A stretch of DNA of 64,000 nucleotides, from positions 411,523 to 475,522 of the forward strand of contig MNCI01020717.1 of assembly GCA_015680685.1 (NCBI GenBank), in the 5' to 3' direction. The notes below the pieces were generated by a model that saw only the letters and a program-made list of their open reading frames with translations, did not search any database and was not told where the DNA came from. This DNA is from Gnetum montanum. Its lineage: Eukaryota; Streptophyta; Gnetopsida; Gnetales; Gnetaceae. The translations under genes and the position numbers were made by a program. Positions 1 to 9,298 of this stretch are shown here, in pieces (the stretch's first letter is position 1; every line of letters begins with the position of its first letter).

Positions 1-1651
1 TTTGATGGTTAGTCTTTACTATGCCCCTATTTTTGACACTTGAACTTGTGTGCATACTTGTGGGCTTTGGATGAGATAATGAATAGATGTCATTATGTAT
101 TCTAATCTAATGTAAGGATTTGTACTTGTATTTGATGGTTTTTTTCTATTAATTAAGGTTTTCCATGACTTAAGATGGATGATTTTGGGTTTATTTTGAT
201 AATTGGACTCCTAATGATACTATAAATTCTATTTTTGATTTCTATGAATGCTTGTTATAATTGATGAGGCATACCATGGTGATTTATTATTTTCTTTGAG
301 ATGGTGCTTGTAGCATAGATTGATTATGATAATTTTCTTGGACTATTGTGTTATGATTATGTTATGACTAATGGTGCATGTAGAATAGGTTGCTTGTGAA
401 TCTAGGGTGGGTGAAGCCAACATGATGATTTGGATTAGTTAGTGAGTAGACACATTGGAGGAGTTAGAATAAATTTTGTTGGGATGCATTAATGAGGCTA
501 TCATCTTGATTCTCATCATGAGAGTAGGATACCATAGATTGGATCTATGGTTGGTACAAGATCCAAGTGGATGTCATTATGCTTAGATATATCCTTGAGA
601 AGGTTAGTTGCTTGGGGTTGTAGATGAGGTAACAACACTAGCACTAATGATAGATTAAGTAATGAAAAAATAATAAAAGACCTATAGGCATAAATAGTAA
701 TTTGAGTAATCATGTCAATGATCTCATGCTTACATTGAGTGTGGATGTGTCGGTTATTATAGGGGCTATATGATTGAGCATTATGAGATAATGATCCCTT
801 GGGGTCCTAGTTGCTACTTGTTGAGTCTAAGTATGCTCATATGGATTAAGTATAGCTAATTTTCAATTGTGTTATATGTGTGATTTTCAATATTTGATTA
901 TTTTCATGATGTGCTATTAAGATTTGTTATCATGCTATTGGATAGTCATGCTTGCCTTGTGATGTGATAGACTCTTTACTATTTATGATTGATGCATATA
1001 GTTGATGTGATTATATATTGATGTGAATGGGTGCTGTGATATGATCTATTACATGAGTTATATTAACCCTATTTTAGGTTGCATAGCATACCTCACACTT
1101 CTTATCTAATGCATCATTGGACTTTCTATTCATAGGAGATATGTAAAGGTTCCTAGTTAGTCTTATACTAACCTCCTTTATATGTAGGTGATAGAGCTAG
1201 GAGCACAATAGATCAACAAGCCTAAGGGAGGTGATTATAAGTTTGGATCCATGTCCTTGTCTTTCTTTATGAATGTATTTGTGATGGATATGGATTAGTT
1301 TACTAGTAACTTTGGTTTGAATAGTCCTTGAGCTATATTTCTTTTGTATAGCATACATGATGTATGTATATTTGTAGAAAGATTGTGTGTTGTATTAGTA
1401 GACTAGATAGTTTGACTATTTACCTACATGACAGATAGTAGTGTTATGTATAACTCTTTTAATGTCTATATATCGTAGTACTAGAAGTTGGATATGTTAT
1501 ATATTTTCTAGTAATATTTTTATGGAGTGATTTATGGCTTCCATTGTGTTTATTTGATTCACTTTGGTTATGTTGTGCATTATCTCAGACATTTTGCTAG
1601 ATTGCTATTTCCACTTGAGCTTGGCATTGGGTGGAAATATAGGATGTTACA
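1..1651 (+). mobile_element. Chromovirus-type LTR remnant (right end supported)
   Basis: This A+T-rich stretch has no credible coding frame. It ends at 1642-1651 with GGATGTTACA, the terminus typical of Del/Tekay-type LTRs, and a primer-binding-site-like sequence follows at once. That pairing is the main evidence for an LTR read on the + strand. The left end lies outside the window or is too decayed to see. A 92-codon open frame crosses the LTR/leader border and is probably fortuitous. Confidence 0.45.
262..605 (+). repeat. Direct repeat, copy 1
   Basis: This block shares an ordered series of short matches with 2276-2632, including the GATTTATTATT, TTGCTTGTGAA, TATGATT...ATGGTGCATGTAG, GTACAAGATC and GGATGCATTA-type words. 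The copies are diverged and about 2 kb apart. They may be parts of two LTRs of one old element or two insertions of one family. Confidence 0.55.
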
Positions 1652-1670
1652 TGATGGTATTGGAGCAAGC
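1652..1670 (+). other. Primer-binding site, tRNA-iMet type
   Basis: TGGTATTGGAGC at 1655-1666 resembles TGGTATCAGAGC, the complement of the initiator tRNA-Met 3' end used by many plant chromoviruses and copia elements. It lies 3 bases after the LTR terminus, the expected spacing. Two positions differ, as expected for an old copy. Confidence 0.5.
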
Positions 1671-2275
1671 TATTGCAATTGATATAGAATGTCATGGTAT
1701 TTATGTGATTTTCTTTACCTTTTTACTAGGAAGTATGGTCATGGTGGCCACATCCAAGGTCATGCTAGCAAAAGAAGAGAAGTGCAAGTTATGTAGAATC
1801 TTAGGTTGGGATTTTTTAATGTTTTCTTTGGCCATAGGATGAGCTATAGTGAGATCATGGTAGTGATTGTAGGTCTAGCATGAGTTACTAAAGGGTTGCA
1901 TCCTTAGAAATGAATGAGATGCATGTGATACAAGAGATACTTAGGTCAAAGCAAGACAAAAAAGAAAAAAGAAGCTTAATTACATATGGCAAATGAATCC
2001 CGTGCATGCATTGAATCTTAATCTAGGTAGAGTATATCATATAGAGTGATGTAATGGGATTATATGCATTACTTACCATTGTGGGTGGATTAATAAAATT
2101 AGTGCACTTAGTCTAGTATGTTCGAAATGTATAAGTATGTTTGATATGATGAGCAGACTATAAATTGTTCATGGATAGAGTATGCCACTTGCGTATAAGT
2201 TATACCAAATATGTTATTATGTTATTCTTTGAGATTCATGATGGATAATACCTATGTGTAGTTTGTATGAGTACT

Positions 2276-2632
2276 ATGATGAGGATACCATGATTATTTA
2301 TTATTGACTTTGTGATGCTGCCTGTAACACATGTTGCTTGTGAACATCAACTTGGGCTATGCATTATGATTCTATTATGATTGATGGTGCATATAGCATA
2401 TATTACTTATGATTTTAGGATGGATGGAGTTGACATGAGGGTGTGGACCGATTGGTGATAAGGTATGTTAAAGGTGTTGGAATGACTCCCCCATTGGGAT
2501 GTATTAGTGAGGCTCATTTCTTAGGCCTTGTCATGAAAGTGGAAGAGAATAGGCTAGGCCTATGACTAGTACAAGATCTAGATGGATTTAGTTACATTAA
2601 AATATACCCTTTATAAGGATATTTACCTAGGG
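2276..2632 (+). repeat. Direct repeat, copy 2
   Basis: Diverged second copy of the block at 262-605, in the same orientation. It lies downstream of the primer-binding site at 1655, so it could be part of the opposite LTR of a heavily deleted chromovirus, which would leave only about 0.6 kb of interior. Confidence 0.5.
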
Positions 2633-2640
2633 ATGTTAGC

Positions 2641-3290
2641 CTTTTGGAACAATCAATTAACATTCTAGACAAGATAGAGAGATAATTAATAATGGAGAAA
2701 ATTCACACCAATGGAAAATCACCTTTAATCCTACAAAATTTAGATATTATGAAAAGACAAATGATATGATAGAAAACAAGAAAACTAGCTATCTTTAATT
2801 ATTGAAAGAATATTACATCAGGGTTCCAAAACCCATAAACATCCATCAACCTCTCAAAACACTTAAATGGTGCTATAGAAAATGAGGCTCTATAACCACA
2901 TAATGACTATTTTCAATGCAAGACACAACTTATAGAGTCTTTCCCACAACTTGGAATTAAGCTTTCAATGCATAAGTAAGATATAAAAACACATAGGCCA
3001 ATTCACCAAAAAATTAACCTTAGAGCTATAACCACATATGCACTCATCAATGTGCTCTCTTACACTCTTGCTCAAGCTCATCACATGAACTTTTATGACA
3101 TCTTATTATCATCTCCATGGTGATACAAGCATGAAACAAAACTAATATTTATTAACACAGTAAGAAAAAACCTTAGAAAATCTTCTTCAACTTAAAATTG
3201 AAGATCCCATGATTTTTTCATATTTTTTGCATTATTTTAATTATTTCCTAAATTGGAATAACTAATTTTAGAAGTTTCCCTACTTGTTTG
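2641..3290. other. Unassigned A+T-rich DNA
   Basis: I see no coding frame, LTR terminus or known motif. The stretch replaces what should be RNase H coding sequence, since the reverse transcriptase pseudogene on the - strand stops abruptly near 3626. It may belong to another insertion. Confidence 0.3.
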
Positions 3291-3600
3291 GATCATCTTT
3301 GACGTCCTTGGAATGTCTTGCTAATAAACTAGAACTGGAGGTGAGACATTTCCTTTTGGCCTAAGACATCTCCACTATCACTAAGATGTCTTAGCTAAGA
3401 AACCTTCCTAATTTGTGAGACATCTCATAGAGATTTGAGATGTCTCATCAAAATTGGGACATCTCATTGAAAATTTCTCTTGTAGAGTCAAGACATCTCC
3501 AAAATCTTCCAAATGTCTTCTTTGAGAGTCAAGATCTTGGGTAAGATGTCACTATGGCCTCCAAGATGTCTCCACAAATCTACCTATACAAACTTGCTAA
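3291..3600. repeat. Array of GACATCTC / GAGATGTC palindromic words
   Basis: About a dozen copies of AGACATCTC, GAGATGTC or close variants occur in 300 bases in both orientations, for example GAGACATCTC near 3418 and GAGATGTCTC near 3438. Spacing is irregular, so this is not a simple tandem repeat. It resembles the palindromic-word arrays in the U3 regions of LTRs elsewhere in this window, but I see no convincing TATA box beside it. Confidence 0.55.
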
Positions 3601-3625
3601 ATTGCTTACAAAAACCTACCAAATA

Positions 3626-4285
3626 AAGAAATTTTTAATGAACCCCCTATAAAAATTTGCTAAAGCAAAGGATGATCTTACCTTTCCAAAATTCTTAGGA
3701 GTTGGCTAATCCCTAATAGCCTTCACCTTGGTAGCTTCCATTTGAATTTGATTTTTAGAAACCACATGCCCCAAATATGTGATTTTCCTTTTGAAGAAAT
3801 GACTTTTCTTCCCATTGATCACCACTTGTGACTTCTCCAATTTAAGACACCTCATCTACAATTGATTCAACTCCTCTTCCTCATGAGTGCTATACATCAC
3901 TATCATTAAAAAAGATGATACAACACGTACCAATTAAATCCTTCAATACATCATGGGTCAACCTCATGAATGTAGTAGGTGCATTCATTAGCACAAATTA
4001 CATCATTAATCACTTAAAAAATTCATTCGGTCTTTTGAAATTTGTCTTTCATTCATTACAAGGCCTGATTCTAATTTGATAATAATCACTCTTTAAACTA
4101 ATTTTTCTAAACATCTCCACTTTGGTAAGGGCATCAAGGATATCATTCATTCTTGGGATAGGAAACCTATACCTCACTATTATCCCATTTACTACCTTGG
4201 AATCAATGCACATCCTTCATTCATCATTGTCCTTCTTTGGCACTAGCATTGTTGAAACTACATAAGGTGAAATGGATTTCCTCAT
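3626..4285 (-). pseudogene. Chromovirus-like Ty3/gypsy reverse transcriptase, C-terminal part, split by element A1
   Basis: Read right to left, this stretch carries reverse transcriptase motifs in order: VPKKD, MCIDS, a VRYRFPIPR segment, a YYQIRIRP segment, a degraded PTTFMRL segment, the catalytic block with FNDSDV where YFDDILIY is expected, TYLGHVVSK, and a final FYRGFIKNF. The word choice is that of chromoviruses rather than Athila/Tat. Loss of the first catalytic aspartate plus several stops make it non-functional. The N-terminal part continues at 13051-13130 on the far side of A1, and the frame resumes across the CTCAT target site. RNase H and integrase are absent. Confidence 0.85.
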
Positions 4286-5141
4286 TGATGGAACATGATA
4301 TCGCATGGGCCGCGATATCGCGTATGCGATATTGCATCTGTTGCGATATCGCATCCTCCCCTGTGATATCGCGTACGCAATATTGCAGTATGCTGCAATG
4401 TCTATAAATAAGAAGTGGCTCTCCCTTGTTCATCATCAATAGATTATATTGTAGCTAAACTTTGGCAGTTTGATCCCTCTAGAGATAGATTATTTTTCAG
4501 TGTCTGCCCATAGTGTAGTGAATGTAATTGTACGACATCCTTTATTCAAGTGTGACGTACTTGGACACACACATGACTGACAATAAAGATCGAGATTACT
4601 TCATCATTGCAGCATTCACTTTGTTATTTATTTATTTAATTGTTATTTACTGCTTTNAAATAATTAGGAAAGCAGTAAATAACAATTAAATAAATAAATA
4701 AACAAGTGAATGNNNNNNNNNNNNNNNNNTTTAAGTGTGACTACTTGGTAACCCAGTGGCGTACCTAGGATCTACGCTTGGTAATCCCAGTGGTAGTCAT
4801 GCACGAAGTCCAAGATGTGTACAGATGATCAAGGAACGGATGCTCATCACACTTAGGCTAGATTATATTCTCTTACCCTTTTCCTCCTAGCTTAGCTTAG
4901 TTAATATTACTTTCCACTGCCTTTAGGAGTAGCATTAGATTAGGAACACATCATACACCTCACTCTGGGCTAAACCATACGTGAAAAATATAATACTAGC
5001 CCAGGTGGGAAGAAAGTGAACTGCGACCTAAGGATAACTGTTTAGGTGCCACAACTAGTCTATCTGCGGAGTTCGACTAGATCGCGCGTGAAAACACTCG
5101 TATTCGTATGGTTGAGTGTAGGGGTATCTCGCCACTCATCA
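4286..5141 (+). repeat. A1 5' LTR
   Basis: It begins TGATGG and ends ACTCATCA. The first 117 bases hold at least four GATATCGC words and variants, then TATAAATA at 4403-4410. AATAAA at 4582-4587 is a plausible polyadenylation signal, giving a very short U3, a transcribed R of under 200 bases and a U5 of over 500. U5 contains the tandem CTTGGTAAYCCCAGTGG-type words near 4742-4790, found in every LTR of this superfamily here. An assembly gap lies inside (4713-4729). Confidence 0.93.
4613..4729. other. Inverted duplication next to an assembly gap
   Basis: Bases 4613-4656 reappear as their reverse complement at 4669-4712, with an N at 4657 and 17 Ns immediately after. The sister LTRs lack this palindrome. 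Such a read-through palindrome abutting a gap is most likely an assembly artefact, so the LTR length is unreliable here. Confidence 0.75.
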
Positions 5142-5160
5142 TAGGCACCATTTCCAAGGA
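5142..5160 (+). other. A1 primer-binding site, tRNA-Asp type, degraded
   Basis: TAGGCACCATTTCCAAGGA directly follows the LTR. The better preserved copy in A3 reads TTGGCGCTGTTGCCAAGGA, close to TGGCGCCGTTGCCGGGG, the complement of the plant tRNA-Asp(GUC) 3' end. Athila- and Tat-lineage elements commonly use this primer. Confidence 0.8.
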
Positions 5161-5281
5161 TAGTGCTAGTTATCTAGATTAGTTATATCATACAAGGTCA
5201 TTGTAAAGGACTTAATGATATATCTGTTAGAAAAAATAATTATTAAAAGTCACATCTAAATTCACACACAATTTCACAACC

Positions 5282-7253
5282 ATGCCTCTCCTACAAGATT
5301 ACAATAATGCCACACTTAGTAAGGAGGTTCATTAGCAAACCAGCGAACTATATGACGATGAAGATTGGAGTACGCAGCCCGAGGTAGGGGTTTCCTATAA
5401 ACATGAATAGAAACAACGTCATCCCAACATTAGAAAGCATAACTTACCCAATGACGATGAACCCCTATTGGCCATTACAAGCTTAACACAAATACAAGAG
5501 GCTATTCAAATCTAACATAGGCATCGTAAAAAGAGCCGTCTACCCAGGCTCGATTTAAAAAAATTCCCTACTTTTTCAAGAGGCTATGACTTAGATCTGC
5601 ATCAACATTTACAAGCCTTCTACGATGCCTACACATGGAATAACATTGATAATGGGTGGCAAAAAATTAAGCTCTTTTCCATGACACTCATTGACCAAGC
5701 AAAAGTATGGTATAGATCGTTAAAACGAAATTCAATACGATGCTGGTCAACAATGATAGACATTTTTAACGAAAAATATCAAACCTACGCAAGAGTGTCG
5801 GCCTTGAGGAAACAAATCCAAGGATGGAAATAAGCAAAACATGAACCCTTGGACATGGCCTTAGAAAGACATTATGCACTGTTAAACAACTATCCAGGCC
5901 ATGGGTTTTCCAAGGAAAGGCTAATGTACCATATCATTGATGGGCTCCGTGATGCAACAAGAGAGACCTTAGGAATGTATGCCCAAGGTCAACTATACAA
6001 ACTACAAACCCATCAAATCCAAGAGCTTATTAAGTGGGTAGCAAAAGAAGAAGGAGATATGGCTAGATGGGAGAGTGTTGAAAAATATCAACAGGACCAA
6101 AATTTCAACCTAAAAAAGGTCCATGATTATAAGAAGGAGAAATCAACTAATCTGAAGGTGGAAACATCATCTTTGCTAATACAACAATCATTAGAAGAAG
6201 CCGAGGCAAAGATCAATAAGATGTTGGAATGGACATATCAGAAGTGTGGAGAATTTATCAACAACATTAGGGATAGAGTTTTGACAACCCAAGAAGCAGG
6301 AAAAAACATTAGACATTCGGAGAAAAAGAACGAAGGGAATAAGCGCTCAACAGCCAATCATACGTATGAATGTAACATATGCTTGTACGATCACCCCAAG
6401 GGCCAATGCCCAATATTGTTACATCTACATGAGCATTGGGGAAACACGTTACATCCAAAGTTGGTACAGAGATACTGTGTTCAATTGCAGTGGCAACAAT
6501 CCCAGTCATGGGAGAGACCACCATTAGACTGGAGGCACCCTTCGTATCATCCGAATCCAAATGCTTATCACGTTCAACACCTTGTTTCTCCAATTGGGCG
6601 AACATACTTTATCTCACCACAGTACCATTCTCCACAATACTATCAGCCCATACCTCCAACACAACCACCATCTTGTGCATCTTATACTCCTCCTAACTTT
6701 CAACATTCTCATCCTTTACCTCCTTCTACATTGCCACCAATTGTTCCTAAGGTGCCTACACCACAACAACAACCCATGAAAGACACTTGTGCTACTGCTA
6801 CTAACAGAAGTGAAAAGCCTCCTCAACATCTAAAGCGTCCTTTCTTTAAACACGGCTATAAGAAGGGACAACATAATTCAGAGGCCACTGCATCCTCCAA
6901 CTTAACACAAGTCCCACACTATGATGCACCCTCATCTTCAAATCCAATGCCTCATGTAACTTCATCAGGGCCACCAACTTACACTCCAACACAACCGTGG
7001 GAGTCATTACACCAATCCTTGCATACCATCTAATGGTCCTAAACATCATAGTGGGTCAACTTATTATCTGGGAACTACATTGTATAAAGTGCCCCACTAT
7101 GCTCATTATAATCAAGTGTGTGAACCCCGAGGGGACACGTATGGACCAGCCCCAATACTTCCAACATGCAAGGATCTTCATTGTCCATTTATTAATCCTT
7201 GACATCCTCAACCATTTAGTTATGGGGGTATCCCCCATTTCAATAACAAGTAG
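5282..7253 (+). pseudogene. gag: A1 gag pseudogene (about 657 codons)
   Basis: The frame starts at ATG 5282 (MPLLQDY), a start shared with A3, and runs with scattered TAG/TAA stops to about 7000, then shifts by one base and ends at TAG 7251-7253 (GGIPHFNNK). The first third has the retrotransposon Gag fold signature: SRGYDLDLHQHLQAFYDA, a KIKLF..TL segment, VWYRSL and GHGFSKERLMYHIIDGLR. A charged helical segment follows, then a zinc-knuckle-like CNICLYDHPKGQC (C-X2-C-X3-H-X4-C, one residue shorter than standard), a Pro/Gln/Tyr-rich tail and a basic KRPFFKHGYKKGQ patch. Gag would form particles and bind element RNA. From 5849 to 7033 the frame is fully open, so this is one of the better preserved copies. 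No protease is fused to its end. Confidence 0.9.
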
Positions 7254-8640
7254 GGTTAATAAATATTTTCTAGTTTCTTTGATTTTTCAATTTTTGTTTT
7301 CCAGTTTTTTATTTTTCAACTTTTTGTTTTATCTTTTTATCTTTTTCTATTTTTATCTTTTTACATTTTTTGTAAGTAATCTCATCTATGAATAAAACAC
7401 TCATGTGGATCATTGGTTGAGGTGTGTTCTATGTTATTAAGTCATGAGTGGTCAATTATTTTCACAGTGAGCCCATTACATCCACTCATCCACTCTACAA
7501 ATAAGAGTGTCTATTCAAGGGTATAGTGATATTCTTGAAATTTTAAAACTTAAAATTAATTTTTTGTTCATTGTACGCATAATGAAGAAGGATGGACCAA
7601 GAGGGAATGATTAGGATGTGACATTAAGGGGACTTGTGGATTCTCTTTGGTGTCATCTGTGGGAATTATCATGCAATGTGGTTGTACTAATATCCTTGTA
7701 GATCTAATAAAAATGGGAGTAAGAGTAATCAAAAGGGAACTATGAAAAATCAAATGCTACTCTAGGAGGTTCCACTAGAAAGGCATGCAACCATGCTTGA
7801 AGGTTGGTGGCTTCTCTGGATTCAGTATTCAAAAAGTAAAAAAAAAAGAGAAAAAGAAAATAGAAAAAAAAAGGAAAGAAAAAAACAAAGTGCCACAAAA
7901 CAAATTTCACTCCTCCCTTGAACAAAACGCCAAGTGATCGTACGCCTTGTTGTTGTGGTACTCTCATAGTTTCTCATCATGGGATGAAACAATGCGATGT
8001 CACTGATTAGAGGAATGGACTTGGTCCTAATCTTGGAACGATGGGTTAATGACACCTTAATCATGCTTTACACGTAGGATTCACTATGCCCAGGGTTAGT
8101 TACCTCATGTCCTAATCTCTACGATCCCTGTCTATAGTTCGTCTCATCTCACTGGTCGTGTAATTGTAGCTCATGTTCCATGTAGCATAGAATTTTCATC
8201 TCATTTCGATGATATTTACATGTGTGTGCTTTGTGGAGTTAGTGAGGATTACATCTAACCCTTCTAGTACCCACAGACGCTTTAAGTGTGGTTACACAAG
8301 GGCATTAGAGGTTGGAACCTGCTTCGGGGAGGATCCACTTGTGTAATCTTTTGTAATTCTCACTTATGACATAGCTCACACACACCATTTCTTACCCTTA
8401 GCTTAATTTTTCAATTAATTTTCTTTCCCTACTATTATCCCTCTGAATTTCAACATTCCAATGTACCATTACATACCCTTTTTCTTACCACCCAAGGTTT
8501 TATTGATTTAATCCACACCGTCATCATTAATGGTGCCTTTTGAATTAATGAATTACCCTAGAACATTTTGATCATAACTAATGTCCTCAATTTCCAATGT
8601 TAATTTCAAGAAAAACATTCAAAAATTTGGTAAATCCATG
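7254..8640 (+). other. A1 gag-ORF2 spacer with T-rich and A-rich tracts
   Basis: No coding frame is evident. A T-rich tract (about 7258-7375) follows the gag stop, and an A/G-rich tract lies at about 7836-7893. Both recur at matching positions in A2 on the other strand (28675-28790 and 28185-28220). Blocks such as GTGTGACATCAAGGGGAC and GTCCTCCCCAAAGCAAG are shared with A2 and B2 but interrupted by stops, so this is conserved non-coding leader or former coding DNA. Confidence 0.6.
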
Positions 8641-8658
8641 TGTCTCACATCACTAGGA

Positions 8659-8884
8659 TATCGCGTACGCGATGTATCGTACATGATATCACGTCCTCGC
8701 TAACTATAAATAGGTACCCCCACCGCAACACTTAGCATCATTTTTCCATTCACACGTGGGGGATTTTTTAATATCGCGTACGCGATCTATCATACACGAT
8801 ATCGTGTCCTCATTGCCTATAAATAGGTACCGTCACCGCAACACTTAGCATAATTTTTCCATTCACACGTGGAGGAGTTTTTAC
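8659..8884 (+). promoter_or_regulatory. Internal promoter-like 113-bp tandem duplication
   Basis: Two 113-bp units start at 8659 and 8772. Each carries TATCGCGTACGCGAT, a second partial palindrome, then CTATAAATAGGTACC and a shared downstream stretch. The palindrome-then-TATA order copies that of the LTR U3, but this is about 0.5 kb upstream of ORF2 and not in an LTR. A2 keeps a TATA-like run (27415-27426) at the matching place without the palindromes. It could start a short ORF2 transcript, which is an inference from layout. Confidence 0.6.
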
Positions 8885-9298
8885 AATTTTTCTATGCGAC
8901 TTGCGATTGTGTGACCCTTGCTTTTCTCACTCTATCTCGCTTGCTAGTACTCTGATTTGTATTCCGTTTGAACCTGCTTGAACCCGGAGTGTTCAGTTTA
9001 GTCGTGGGGGAGAGACACTCCCCGAAAAGTGCCTAACTTTTTTGAAATTTATCATCACCCAAAGGACATCAATTAGGGTATTTAACTTTAACACTTAAAA
9101 TAATTGTGCCTAAAAATCATTTAACCCTTAGGTATACCGGGAAAGGAAAATGGAAACCACCTAAGTCACAGGACTCATTATTACAAACATTTGGGCATTA
9201 TCACATGTGATAATAAAAGATCATTAATTAAGGCAAGTAGTAAGGTATAACTTAAATTTTAAAACAACCTTACTAACGCTTAGCCCGTGTGATTGCAG

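Noticed and set aside
1564-1842. 92-codon hydrophobic open frame as a membrane protein
   Set aside because: It spans the LTR terminus and primer-binding site of a chromovirus, with no sequence similarity or codon support.
4300-4400. GATATCGC words as a CRISPR-like or satellite array
   Set aside because: Spacers are not uniform or unique, the words recur at the same place in every LTR of the family, and they precede a TATA box, so they are U3 promoter sequence.
4613-4712. Palindrome in the A1 5' LTR as a functional hairpin
   Set aside because: It contains an N and abuts a 17-base gap, and sister LTRs lack it, so an assembly artefact is more likely.
6309-6605. 98-codon - strand open frame in A1
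   Set aside because: It is antisense to the well-supported gag; the equivalent antisense frames in A2 and A3 reflect gag codon structure.
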